A stretch of DNA of 23,789 nucleotides. Source: a bacterium (lineage in GTDB: Bacteria; UBA4055). The notes under the pieces are model-generated. The model made no database searches. It was not told where the DNA came from and saw nothing but the letters and a program-made list of their open reading frames with translations. Made by a program: the position numbers and the translations under genes. Shown here in pieces: positions 1 to 7,227 of this stretch. The stretch spans positions 1 through 23,789 of the forward strand of contig JAKQBN010000038.1 of the NCBI GenBank assembly GCA_029559475.1. The letters run 5' to 3'. The first letter of the stretch is position 1, and each line of letters starts with the position of its first letter.

Positions 1-140
1 GTAAAAATAAACACGTCTCTGATGAGCTTAATTCCGATCTCGATCTTCTCATTCTCGCAGATCAGCTTTCCATACTCTTTATTTAACTCATCCACGCTCA
101 CTGCGGACGCATTCCCCAACAATCCTGAAAAAAATCCCAT
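1..140 (-). CDS. Bacterial PH-domain protein, partial (N-terminus)
   Basis: The first 46 codons of a gene that runs off the left edge of the window. It reads MGFFSGLLGNASAVSVDEL... and then has a GKLICENEKIEIGIKLIRD segment ending in VFIFT. This matches the N-terminus of the small bacterial pleckstrin-homology family (bPH_1, formerly DUF1696), where the start MGFFxGLLGNAS and the phrase KLIRDxFxFT are conserved. The ATG at 140 is preceded by a GGAG ribosome site at 147-150. Family members are soluble, oligomeric PH folds of unclear function, often near small membrane proteins. The gene lies 80 bases downstream of the small membrane protein at 221-436 on the same strand, so they may be co-transcribed. 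The family call rests only on the N-terminal third. Confidence 0.75.
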   Translation of the reverse strand, partial: MGFFSGLLGNASAVSVDELNKEYGKLICENEKIEIGIKLIRDVFIF

Positions 141-220
141 TCTTATCTCCGTTTTCTTGAAACCTATTTCCAACAGGCCATCTAAAAAAATTATTTACAC
201 TCTCGTATATTTCATCCGAG

Positions 221-436
221 TTATTCTTTGTTTTGAATCCTTTTTTTATCTGCATTTCTCTTCATTAAAAGTATTAAAGCAACACATAAAATTATTGAAG
301 TGCCACCAGATTTTCTTAAGTCCACCGATCCTACTCCATCAGTTAAGTAATTCAAAAAATACATTCCTGCTGAATATGTAATAAATATAATCGGTAAAAT
401 GATGATCACTGCTTTGATATAATCTATCTTTTTCAT
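221..436 (-). CDS. Small two-helix membrane protein, unknown function
   Basis: A 71-residue protein not assigned to a family. A first hydrophobic helix (about residues 8-29, after MKKIDYIK) and a second (about 46-60) are joined by a short loop holding GVGSVDLRKSGG. The C-terminus is basic and polar (KRNADKKRIQNKE), so both ends are probably cytoplasmic. The ATG at 436 is preceded by GGAG about 10 bases upstream, and a promoter with TTGATT, a 17-base spacer and TATATT lies at 486-514 on the same strand. Signals plus hydrophobic pattern make this a credible real gene. The opposite-strand frame over it (22-381) has no such support. Confidence 0.6.
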   Translation of the reverse strand: MKKIDYIKAVIIILPIIFITYSAGMYFLNYLTDGVGSVDLRKSGGTSIILCVALILLMKRNADKKRIQNKE

Positions 437-485
437 AAGCTAACTTCTCCAGTTCAGTTTTCATACTCTAAATAACAATGAGAGG

Positions 486-514
486 AATATAATTACGAAA
501 TTACTTTTAATCAA
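486..514 (-). promoter_or_regulatory. Sigma70-like promoter for the minus-strand small membrane gene
   Basis: On the minus strand, TTGATT (514-509), a 17-base spacer and TATATT (491-486). A start near 479 would give a leader of about 43 bases to the ATG at 436. The -35 lies inside the inverted repeat at 504-521. The same -10 and spacer occur at several other gene starts in the window. Confidence 0.5.
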
Positions 515-521
515 TTAAAAG
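504..521. promoter_or_regulatory. 18-bp inverted repeat between divergent promoters (candidate operator)
   Basis: CTTTTAAT-CA-ATTAAAAG is a perfect 8-base inverted repeat with a 2-base centre. It covers the -35 of the leftward promoter (509-514) and ends 16 bases before the -35 of the rightward promoter (538). A protein bound here could affect both. It is AT-rich, so chance is possible, and no regulator is identified. Confidence 0.3.
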
Positions 522-537
522 AGGAGTTTTATTTACA

Positions 538-566
538 TTGATAAATCATGCTGATTTGTTTATATT
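538..566 (+). promoter_or_regulatory. Sigma70-like promoter for the nucleotidyltransferase operon
   Basis: TTGATA (538-543), a 17-base spacer and TATATT (561-566). Transcription would start near 573, about 34 bases before the GTG at 607. It matches the other TATATT promoters in the window in both spacing and sequence. Confidence 0.55.
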
Positions 567-606
567 TAATTGTTGTTATTTCACAATAAAACTATGAGGA
601 ATCTAA

Positions 607-804
607 GTGAAGTTAGATAGAAAAGCAGTGAAGATCTTAAATTCTCATTCAGTGAATGACGAAGAATTCGTTATAGCTGACAGTGCTTCTCTTTTTGAAA
701 TGGTATGGGAGATAACCCGCGATCTATGGTCATTTACCGGAGGGTATGATGCTGAACGACGATTACAAAGAAATGCTGTCAATATTATCAGAAGAAAAAG
801 TTAA
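607..804 (+). CDS. Small protein paired with nucleotidyltransferase (possible TA partner)
   Basis: A 65-residue soluble protein starting at GTG 607, with GAGGA at 596-600 six bases upstream and a good promoter at 538-566. The centre, SLFEMVWEITRDLWSF, and the basic end, RRLQRNAVNIIRRKS, resemble small proteins often encoded just before AbiEii/MNT-like nucleotidyltransferases, which share an ERL..VWELTRDAWAF...ESRLxRHVxRV pattern. I recall this from family knowledge and could not search it. Its last 59 bases overlap the next gene in another frame, so the ribosome site of that gene lies inside this coding region and the two are probably coupled. A role as antitoxin or cofactor of the nucleotidyltransferase is inference. 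Confidence 0.6.
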   Translation: MKLDRKAVKILNSHSVNDEEFVIADSASLFEMVWEITRDLWSFTGGYDAERRLQRNAVNIIRRKS

Positions 805-1201
805 ATATCTGGTAATAGGCGCATTCGCTTTGGGAACATACGGATATCCGAGAGCTACAGGCGATATTGATATATGGGTTGAAGCGAGTATAGATAACTC
901 AAATAAAGTTTTTAAGAGCCTTGCAAGATTTGGTGCGCCGACAGATAATATCGAAGCCAAAGACTTCGAGAAAAAAGGAATAATTTTCCAGATAGGAATA
1001 GCCCCAAGAAGAATAGATATTACAACTGTAATTGACGGTGTTGACTTTGAACAGGCATATCCAAAAAGAAAGATCGTAAATATAGAAGGGATCAATATTC
1101 CCATCATATCCTGCGAAGATTTGATCCTTAACAAAGAGAGCACGGGAAGAGAAAAAGATCTACTTGATGTTAAAATGCTGAAACAGAAGAATAAATTATG
1201 A
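749..1201 (+). CDS. AbiEii/MNT-like nucleotidyltransferase
   Basis: A 150-residue minimal nucleotidyltransferase-fold protein. Residues 20-43 hold the core YLVIGAFALGTYGYPRATGD followed by IDIWV: a G-A in place of the usual G-G, then the metal-binding D39-x-D41 pair, with a later RIDI strand supplying the likely third acid. The end, EDLILNKESTGREKDLLDVKML, matches the family's DLIxNKxxTGRxKDLxDVExL signature. Members are often annotated as AbiEii toxin-family or MNT proteins that transfer nucleotides to a target such as RNA or protein; the target here is unknown. GGAGGG at 739-744 places the start better at ATG 749 than at the adjacent ATG 746. Its stop overlaps the amidohydrolase start as ATGA. 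Confidence 0.8.
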   Translation: MLNDDYKEMLSILSEEKVKYLVIGAFALGTYGYPRATGDIDIWVEASIDNSNKVFKSLARFGAPTDNIEAKDFEKKGIIFQIGIAPRRIDITTVIDGVDFEQAYPKRKIVNIEGINIPIISCEDLILNKESTGREKDLLDVKMLKQKNKL

Positions 1202-2040
1202 AGATCATCGACTCGCATTTCCATTTTTCAAAGATAGCGTCATTTCAGAAGGCTGCTGAGCTTAACGGGAATGACTATTCGAGAGCAGGCTTTATGAAGG
1301 AAGCTGAACAGAACGGAGTCGTTTCCGCCGTCTGCATGGGTATTTCAGAATTTGAGCCGGGAAGTTTTCCGGATGTACACACAGAAACGCCGATGACTTA
1401 CGATATCGATTTTCTGCCTGATGACAGCTATTTCTGCGCCGGGATCAATCCGCACATGCTCGATCAGATCAATCTTATGCACCTTGAGAAAACACTTACA
1501 AGGCACGACTGCGCGGGGATTAAGATCTATGCCGGATATTATTACTACACTGTGACATCACCTATCTATAAAAAAGTTTACGAACTTGCGATGAAATACG
1601 ATCTTCCGGTGGTTATTCATTCTGGAGATACTTTCAGCGACAGGGGACTTCTGCGATATTCTCATCCTTTGTATATTGACGAACTGGCCGTGAGATATCC
1701 CGATCTTAGGATCGTTATCTGTCATCTGGGGAATCCGTGGGTGATGGATGCGGCTGAGATAGTTTATAAGAACAAGAACGTTTATTCCGATCTTTCCGGT
1801 CTTCAGGTTGGCACGAAAGAGGTTTTCGGCAGGTTCAGCTCCAGCGAACTCTGGCTTAATACTTTCAGGACGGCTATGGTTTTCGCCGACCGTTACGATA
1901 AATTCCTTTACGGGTCGGACTGGCCGCTCGCTCCGATGAAGTCTTATATCGATCTGATCAAAGTTATGGTTCCCGAAGAACATCACGAAAAAGTCTTTTA
2001 TGACAATGCGCTGAATGTTTTCAAGAAACTCAGGGTCTGA
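1198..2040 (+). CDS. Amidohydrolase family (amidohydrolase 2, TIM barrel) metal-dependent hydrolase
   Basis: A 280-residue protein of the ACMSD/amidohydrolase-2 type. Visible metal and active-site motifs are H7-x-H9 (IIDSHFHF), the strand GIKIY at 107-111, H141 in VVIHSGD, H176 in VICHLGNPW and D241 in LYGSDWP, in the order and spacing usual for this TIM-barrel group. No signal peptide is visible, so it is probably cytoplasmic. Family reactions include decarboxylation and hydrolysis of C-O or C-N bonds in small ring or carboxylated substrates; the substrate cannot be read here. The ATG overlaps the stop of the nucleotidyltransferase (ATGA), implying coupled translation, an odd partner for a metabolic enzyme. 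Confidence 0.85.
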   Translation: MKIIDSHFHFSKIASFQKAAELNGNDYSRAGFMKEAEQNGVVSAVCMGISEFEPGSFPDVHTETPMTYDIDFLPDDSYFCAGINPHMLDQINLMHLEKTLTRHDCAGIKIYAGYYYYTVTSPIYKKVYELAMKYDLPVVIHSGDTFSDRGLLRYSHPLYIDELAVRYPDLRIVICHLGNPWVMDAAEIVYKNKNVYSDLSGLQVGTKEVFGRFSSSELWLNTFRTAMVFADRYDKFLYGSDWPLAPMKSYIDLIKVMVPEEHHEKVFYDNALNVFKKLRV

Positions 2041-2059
2041 AACAATTTTAAAATAATAC

Positions 2060-2088
2060 TTGCATAGTTTTTTCACATTCCGTATATT
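2060..2088 (+). promoter_or_regulatory. Sigma70-like promoter for the GNAT-fusion gene
   Basis: TTGCAT (2060-2065), a 17-base spacer and TATATT (2083-2088), continued as TATATTTG. A start near 2095 leaves a leader of about 87 bases before ATG 2182, the longest leader among the promoters proposed here. It lies in the 141-base gap after the amidohydrolase and suggests a separate transcript. Confidence 0.55.
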
Positions 2089-2181
2089 TGGGCAACTTTT
2101 ACTACTTCAGAATATCGGTCTCGCACAAAAACACCCTGAAAAATACCAGAACAAAAACACATCAATGAATTGGAGAACAAA

Positions 2182-5100
2182 ATGACAGAATTTAAATTAG
2201 TCGAGTACAGCCCGAAATATGCGAAAGCGATTGCGGACATGTGGAACGCGAGCAAGGACGGCTGGAACGGCGAATCGGATCATAAAACGGAAGAAGGCGT
2301 TCTTAGAAAAGAAGCAATTTCATCGCACTTAAATCTTTATCTCGCGCTTGACGGCGAAAAAGTTATCGGATATTGCAAACTATCAAAATATTTTGCTGAA
2401 GAGAATACGCTTTATGTTGACCTGTTGAACGTTGACCCCGCGTATCACGGTAAGAAAGCAGGAAAAATGCTTGTTAAGAAATCAGTTGAAAGAACTATTG
2501 AACTCGGTTATCCGAGGATCGACCTTTTTACTTGGGCAGGCAATACCAAGGCTGTTCCGATGTATAAAAAATGCGGCTTCTTCTGGGAGCAGATGGAAGG
2601 CGGTTCGACCCATCTTATGAATTTTATACCGACCGTGGTTCAGGCGGAATTATTCAGAGATTTCTTTAAAAAAGCTGATTGGTATGACGATTCAAACCGT
2701 AAGATCGACCTTATTCCCGACGGCGTGTCTGAGAACGGTTTTGACTATCTGACTTATTCATGGCAATATGACGGTAATAACCTTCTCGTCGAATTTGAGA
2801 AAACAGGCAGAGGTATCAGGCGTATCGAAACTGACGATTATTCTATTACATCAAGCGTAATTAAGAACAAGCTCGTTTTCGGGAAAGATTATACGATCAG
2901 CTATGAGATCGTAAATAAGACAGGTAAAAAGCTAGAAGTCGGGATCAAGGGGTTGACCGATAAGAATATTAAGACACAGGCTGATTTCAACGGGAATGTC
3001 AAAGGGAAAAAGAACGTTGAAGCTAAATTTAATCTCGATAAGATAGAAATAGATCAGAGTATCTGGCAGACCCATCCCTGCGTAATGTCCGAAATATCAG
3101 TGAATGGCAAGAAAGTCATCTTCAAGACAGGAATAAATCCTCAGTTCCCGCTCAAGCTGAAAGCCAATGGTAATTTCACTCTTGTGCATGCCGGAATAGA
3201 AAAAGAATTGTATCTTGATGTCGAAAACAATTTTGATGAGGAATGTAAATTCACAATAAAACTGCCTAAAGTTCCTGAAATAGAGTTCTCGAAGTACAAT
3301 AACACCTTTTCTCTCAAAAAAGGAGAAAGGAACACAGTTGTAATAAAAACCGTACCTCGCGGTTCAGTACTTATCAGCAAAGATATTGAAATTACAGCGA
3401 AATTCAAAGACCGCAGTAAATATTCATACAAACAGAAGTTTGAACTCGCATGGAATACTTATGACGGAAAAGTATACGGCGAAACAAGTAAAAGCTATTA
3501 CATGTCTTTGGGAAAATACTGCGTAAGAATTGACAAAGATGTTGATTTTAACGAAATGGTATTCTGGGAATCACTTTCCGATACTTACGGATACAACTCA
3601 GCCCCCAAGATCGGAAAACCGTATTCATCTGAATTCGTCAGAAAAGCGCCATATAAAACCGAATTCATCGGATCAGATAATGCAACTCATCTAAAGGCTT
3701 TCTTCAGATCTGAGGATTTTCCGGGTTGTGAATTTTCCAATAATTACAAACTAAACCAAAGCGGAATGCTCGAACAGTGGTTTGAGATCATAAGTTTTCC
3801 GAAAGGTTTTGAAGAAATATATGTCACCTGCGATCTGAATTTCAGGCGGCATAAAGTCATAGTTCCTTACAACGGAAAACTTCACAAATATGATCAGAAT
3901 GCATACGGTGACACAGCGCTCGATTTTCTGAATAATGAAAAGATCTCAGAGAACTGGATGTTCGCGCAAGATGATAAACATTCAATTGCGTTGATATGGC
4001 CGGAGAACTTTAAGATGAATTTATGTTCATGGTTCCTGTCCGCTGAGCATAAATTTACCCGCGGAGGAAAGACCAAAAGCGATCCTGTAATATTCGCGAT
4101 CGATGTTTTCGAAACAGTAAAAGATGTGCGTGAGTTCGCACTAAAGAAACACTTTGAGCAGCAAAGAACTTACGACAGTTTTGATCTTGAGATCAATGCT
4201 GGAAATCCCTTCAGCGATAAAAAAGTCAGCGGTTCATTTATTGATCATAAAGACAAGCCTATTGATGCAACAGTTAAGATCAGTTCTGTTAATGATACCG
4301 CTTTAACTAAAGTTCATAAAGCCGTTACGGAAGACAAAGTTCACAAAGTTGATTTCGGGTTTAAATTCAAAGGAAAAGATCCGATCGAGATTATAACAGC
4401 AAACGCAGATTATTATTCGAGGGAACTGAAAAAAACCAAAGCGGTCTTTATATGCGGTAAAGGTTCAGTTAAGACGGAGAAAGTCAAAGAGGGAGAAAAC
4501 ACTGTCTTTAAAGCAGATAACGGCATTCTGAAAATAAAATCATCGCCAGAATTCGCGCCTGCAGTATTTTCATTGACCTTTAAAGGTCGAGAATGGCTCG
4601 CTTCGGATTATCCCGAAAGGACGAACAAATCGTGGTGGAATTCATGGTTCGGCGGTATTCAGAGCAGACCGGGAGGACTCAAAGAACATCATATAATCGC
4701 GGAGAAAACTCTATCCTCGTTCGTAAATAAAACTGATTCGCTGGGAAACAAATGGGAAGGAATTGAGCTGGTTACGGCTATAAAGAAATTCGACGGTATG
4801 AAAGGGCTGACGATACGGCAGTTCTTCTTAATGAAGCCTGAAATACCTGTCCTTGCACTTTATACGGACATTTCGAATAAGACGGGCTATTATAAAGATT
4901 ATCATCAAATGAGCGGGGCTATCTATATCAATCCCGACGATGATCTGAAAAATATAATTGCAAATATGGCGGATAAGGGCAGAGAAAATATGTTAAAGTG
5001 CGGATATGAGGCTGTAGATTCGTCAATAAATTCAAATTTGATATCTTTTACGAATAAGATCAGAAAGGAACATCTTCATTATTATAACGCCGACCCTGTA

Positions 5101-5274
5101 TCACGCTGCTGGTTTTATTCGGATAACGCGGTCATTATGAACAATTTTAACGAAGGCCGTAAAATAAAGAACGGTGAAACGAAGGTATTTCCGCCCAAGT
5201 TCATAATATTTTCGGATATTGAGTTGACGGAAGAGAATCTGATCGACCTGCAGAATGTGAGGTTTGAAAAATAA
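2182..5274 (+). CDS. Large GNAT acetyltransferase fused to beta-rich C-terminal region
   Basis: A 1030-residue protein. Residues 1-150 are a GNAT N-acetyltransferase: LYLALDGEKVIGYCKLS, then LLNVDPAYHGKKAGKMLVKK (the acetyl-CoA binding motif A, residues 81-100) and NTKAVPMYKKCGFFWE. The remaining 880 residues have no signal peptide or membrane segment and look like successive beta-sandwich domains (about 180-450). A last segment from about 775, KADNGILKIKSSPEFAPAVF followed by SLTFKGREWL, resembles the beta-supersandwich/mutarotase-like fold of carbohydrate enzymes. That resemblance is a guess. An upstream in-frame TTG at 2170 is rejected because the GGAGA ribosome site (2172-2176) overlaps it and sits five bases before ATG 2182. 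The methyltransferase gene follows after 14 bases. Confidence 0.75.
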   Translation: MTEFKLVEYSPKYAKAIADMWNASKDGWNGESDHKTEEGVLRKEAISSHLNLYLALDGEKVIGYCKLSKYFAEENTLYVDLLNVDPAYHGKKAGKMLVKKSVERTIELGYPRIDLFTWAGNTKAVPMYKKCGFFWEQMEGGSTHLMNFIPTVVQAELFRDFFKKADWYDDSNRKIDLIPDGVSENGFDYLTYSWQYDGNNLLVEFEKTGRGIRRIETDDYSITSSVIKNKLVFGKDYTISYEIVNKTGKKLEVGIKGLTDKNIKTQADFNGNVKGKKNVEAKFNLDKIEIDQSIWQTHPCVMSEISVNGKKVIFKTGINPQFPLKLKANGNFTLVHAGIEKELYLDVENNFDEECKFTIKLPKVPEIEFSKYNNTFSLKKGERNTVVIKTVPRGSVLISKDIEITAKFKDRSKYSYKQKFELAWNTYDGKVYGETSKSYYMSLGKYCVRIDKDVDFNEMVFWESLSDTYGYNSAPKIGKPYSSEFVRKAPYKTEFIGSDNATHLKAFFRSEDFPGCEFSNNYKLNQSGMLEQWFEIISFPKGFEEIYVTCDLNFRRHKVIVPYNGKLHKYDQNAYGDTALDFLNNEKISENWMFAQDDKHSIALIWPENFKMNLCSWFLSAEHKFTRGGKTKSDPVIFAIDVFETVKDVREFALKKHFEQQRTYDSFDLEINAGNPFSDKKVSGSFIDHKDKPIDATVKISSVNDTALTKVHKAVTEDKVHKVDFGFKFKGKDPIEIITANADYYSRELKKTKAVFICGKGSVKTEKVKEGENTVFKADNGILKIKSSPEFAPAVFSLTFKGREWLASDYPERTNKSWWNSWFGGIQSRPGGLKEHHIIAEKTLSSFVNKTDSLGNKWEGIELVTAIKKFDGMKGLTIRQFFLMKPEIPVLALYTDISNKTGYYKDYHQMSGAIYINPDDDLKNIIANMADKGRENMLKCGYEAVDSSINSNLISFTNKIRKEHLHYYNADPVSRCWFYSDNAVIMNNFNEGRKIKNGETKVFPPKFIIFSDIELTEENLIDLQNVRFEK

Positions 5275-5288
5275 GGAGATTAAAAAAA

Positions 5289-6089
5289 ATGAACGAATAT
5301 ATTGAATCGAATAAGAAAAACTGGAATGAGAGAGTCGGCATTCATAAGAAATCTAAATTCTATGATGTTGAAGGATTTCTGAAAGGAAAAAGTTCTTTAG
5401 ACAGGCTGGAACTGGAAGAGCTTGAAGATGTGAAAGGGAAAAAGTTACTTCACCTTCAGTGTCATTTCGGGATGTCCACTCTATCACTGGCCAGGCTGGG
5501 CGCGGAAGTAACCGGGGCGGATTTTTCTGACAAGGCTATTGAGCTGGCGAATGAGCTGGCTCAAAAAGCCGGACTCGATGCAAAATTCGTATGCTCGAAT
5601 GTGCTTGAGCTTGATAAGAACCTCGAAGGCAAATTCGACATAGTGTTCGCATCATACGGAGTATTCTGCTGGATACCGGATCTGAACAGGTGGTTTGAAA
5701 TTGCTTCGCACTTCCTTAAACCAGGAGGCAAACTTGTCATACTCGACGGTCACCCCTTCAATGATCTTTTCGAATACGACGAAGAAAAGAAAGAACTTGA
5801 GATGATCGGACCGTACTTCAACGACGGGCCTCACAGATATGAGGAGGACTATACATATACCGACGGCGAAGAAAAAATGAACAACACGACCCAGTATGAG
5901 TGGGCTCATCCAGTCAGCGATTTCATCATGGCCGCAGTAGATAACGGGCTCAGGATCACATCGTTCAAAGAATATCCCTTGATGAGCTGGAACAGGTATC
6001 CTGATATGGTAAAGAACGATGATGGCTATTGGATACTCGAAGGAAAAGATCTTCCACTGACATTCTCGATGAAGTGCGTGAAGGAGTAG
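5289..6089 (+). CDS. Class I SAM-dependent methyltransferase
   Basis: A 266-residue cytoplasmic methyltransferase. SAM-binding motif I is KKLLHLQCHFGMSTLSLARL (residues 51-70) followed by GAEVTGADFS with the acidic end of strand 2. The LQCHFG form, in place of the usual GxGxG, is shared by a recognised subgroup. Later come FDIVFASYGVFCWIPDL (motif II region) and LKPGGKLVILDGHP (motif III). The substrate is unknown. AAGGAG at 5273-5278 lies 10 bases before ATG 5289, and only 14 bases separate it from the GNAT-fusion stop, so the two are almost certainly one operon. Two group-transfer enzymes together suggest successive modification of one small molecule or sugar; this is inference. Confidence 0.85.
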   Translation: MNEYIESNKKNWNERVGIHKKSKFYDVEGFLKGKSSLDRLELEELEDVKGKKLLHLQCHFGMSTLSLARLGAEVTGADFSDKAIELANELAQKAGLDAKFVCSNVLELDKNLEGKFDIVFASYGVFCWIPDLNRWFEIASHFLKPGGKLVILDGHPFNDLFEYDEEKKELEMIGPYFNDGPHRYEEDYTYTDGEEKMNNTTQYEWAHPVSDFIMAAVDNGLRITSFKEYPLMSWNRYPDMVKNDDGYWILEGKDLPLTFSMKCVKE

Positions 6090-6122
6090 TCTGAAAACCA
6101 ATAATAAATTAATCTTTTCAGT

Positions 6123-6151
6123 TTGCTTTTTAAAATAATTGAACTTACTTT
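6123..6151 (+). promoter_or_regulatory. Possible promoter for the SDR gene
   Basis: TTGCTT (6123-6128), a 17-base spacer and TACTTT (6146-6151), followed by G. A start near 6158 would give a leader of about 55 bases to ATG 6213. The -10 is weaker than the TATATT seen elsewhere, so this is a tentative call within the 123-base gap. Confidence 0.35.
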
Positions 6152-6212
6152 GTAAACGCAAAAATATGACAGCAGATTTCTGAAAGAGCCTTTAGAATAG
6201 GGAGATGGAAAA

Positions 6213-7208
6213 ATGAAAATACTTGTTTTGGGCGGAACGTTGTTTTTGGGAAAACATATCGTTGAGAGAGCTTTGAAGAACGGGCATGAAATCACTTTAT
6301 TCAACCGCGGAAAGCACAGTTCAGAACTATTTCCTGAGACCGAAAAGATCAAAGGAGACCGCGATTCTGATCTTGAGATCCTTCAGGGCAGAAAATGGGA
6401 CGCGGTAATAGACACCTGCGGTTATATACCACGCATAGTTGAAAAATCCGCTGAAATACTTTCTAAGAACGTTAAAACTTATGTCTTTATTTCATCTATA
6501 TCCGCATATAAAGATTTTTCTAAACCCGGAATTAACGAGCGTTCTAAGCTTGCTTCACTTGAAACTGAAGATAAAGAAACACTGACGAACGAAACCTACG
6601 GAGCTTTGAAGGCACACTGCGAAGCAAGAGTAAAAAAACACTTTCCGAAAAGAAATGTCATCATCCGCCCCGGTCTGATCGTCGGGCCTGATGATTATTC
6701 CGATAGATTCACCTACTGGCCTGTTAGAATTCAAAAAGGCGGAAATATCATAATCCCGAAAACAACAAATTATCCCATCCAGTTTATTGATGTCAGAGAT
6801 CTTGCGGATTTTATAATATTGCTGCTCGAGAAAAATAAAACAGGGATTTTCAATGCGACCGGACCAAAGAACAGATTTACTTTTCAGGAATTGCTTGATA
6901 TATGCATTCATTTCGCGAAGAAAGATGTAAACCTTATAAAGATGCCCGGGAAATTTCTTGCCCGCCAATTAAGCGAAAATGACTGCTATCTGCCTCTTGA
7001 AGAATCAAAGGGCGAATGGGCAGGGATCGAACAGATTGACTGCTCAAAAGCGATCAATGCGGGTCTTAAATTCAGAGATGTAAAAAAGACCGTAAAAGAC
7101 ACTTTAAAATGGTTCGGCAGCCTGGCTGAAGATCATCAGATGAGAGCCGGACTCAAGCCTGATATTGAGAAAGAGATCATCACAGAATGGAAAAACCGAA
7201 AAATCTGA
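6213..7208 (+). CDS. NAD(P)-dependent epimerase/dehydratase family (extended/atypical SDR)
   Basis: A 331-residue Rossmann-fold sugar-nucleotide-epimerase-like protein. The N-terminal dinucleotide-binding loop is GGTLFLG (residues 7-13), the GGTxFxG form of the atypical extended SDRs related to chloroplast CSP41. Catalytic-type residues are visible: serine in FISSISAY (about 94-97) and Y129-x-x-x-K133 in ETYGALK. IIRPGLIVGPDD and PIQFIDVRDLADFI follow as in extended SDRs. The substrate is not identifiable. GGGAG at 6200-6204 provides a ribosome site before ATG 6213. The gene is convergent with the aminopeptidase gene only 19 bases away, with no clear hairpin terminator between them. Confidence 0.85.
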   Translation: MKILVLGGTLFLGKHIVERALKNGHEITLFNRGKHSSELFPETEKIKGDRDSDLEILQGRKWDAVIDTCGYIPRIVEKSAEILSKNVKTYVFISSISAYKDFSKPGINERSKLASLETEDKETLTNETYGALKAHCEARVKKHFPKRNVIIRPGLIVGPDDYSDRFTYWPVRIQKGGNIIIPKTTNYPIQFIDVRDLADFIILLLEKNKTGIFNATGPKNRFTFQELLDICIHFAKKDVNLIKMPGKFLARQLSENDCYLPLEESKGEWAGIEQIDCSKAINAGLKFRDVKKTVKDTLKWFGSLAEDHQMRAGLKPDIEKEIITEWKNRKI

Positions 7209-7227
7209 TATTTGAATATATTACAGC

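Noticed and set aside
22-381. 119-codon open frame on the plus strand
   Set aside because: It lies opposite the PH-domain start and the small membrane gene, has no ribosome site and no recognisable protein pattern.
763-1224. 153-codon open frame opposite the nucleotidyltransferase
   Set aside because: The plus-strand frame has clear catalytic motifs; the antisense frame is a by-product of its codons.
1558-2076. 172-codon open frame opposite the amidohydrolase
   Set aside because: Shadow of a gene with conserved histidine and aspartate motifs; no independent signals.
2170-2181. In-frame TTG at 2170 as start of the GNAT fusion
   Set aside because: The GGAGA ribosome site overlaps this codon and is correctly spaced for ATG 2182, where the GNAT domain begins.
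6091-6121. CTGAAAA/TTTTCAG inverted repeat after the methyltransferase as a terminator
   Set aside because: Only 7 AT-rich pairs with a 17-base loop and a broken T-run; it could act weakly but does not meet a fair standard.
5652-6161. 169-codon open frame opposite the methyltransferase
   Set aside because: Shadow of a motif-bearing gene, no ribosome site or family pattern.
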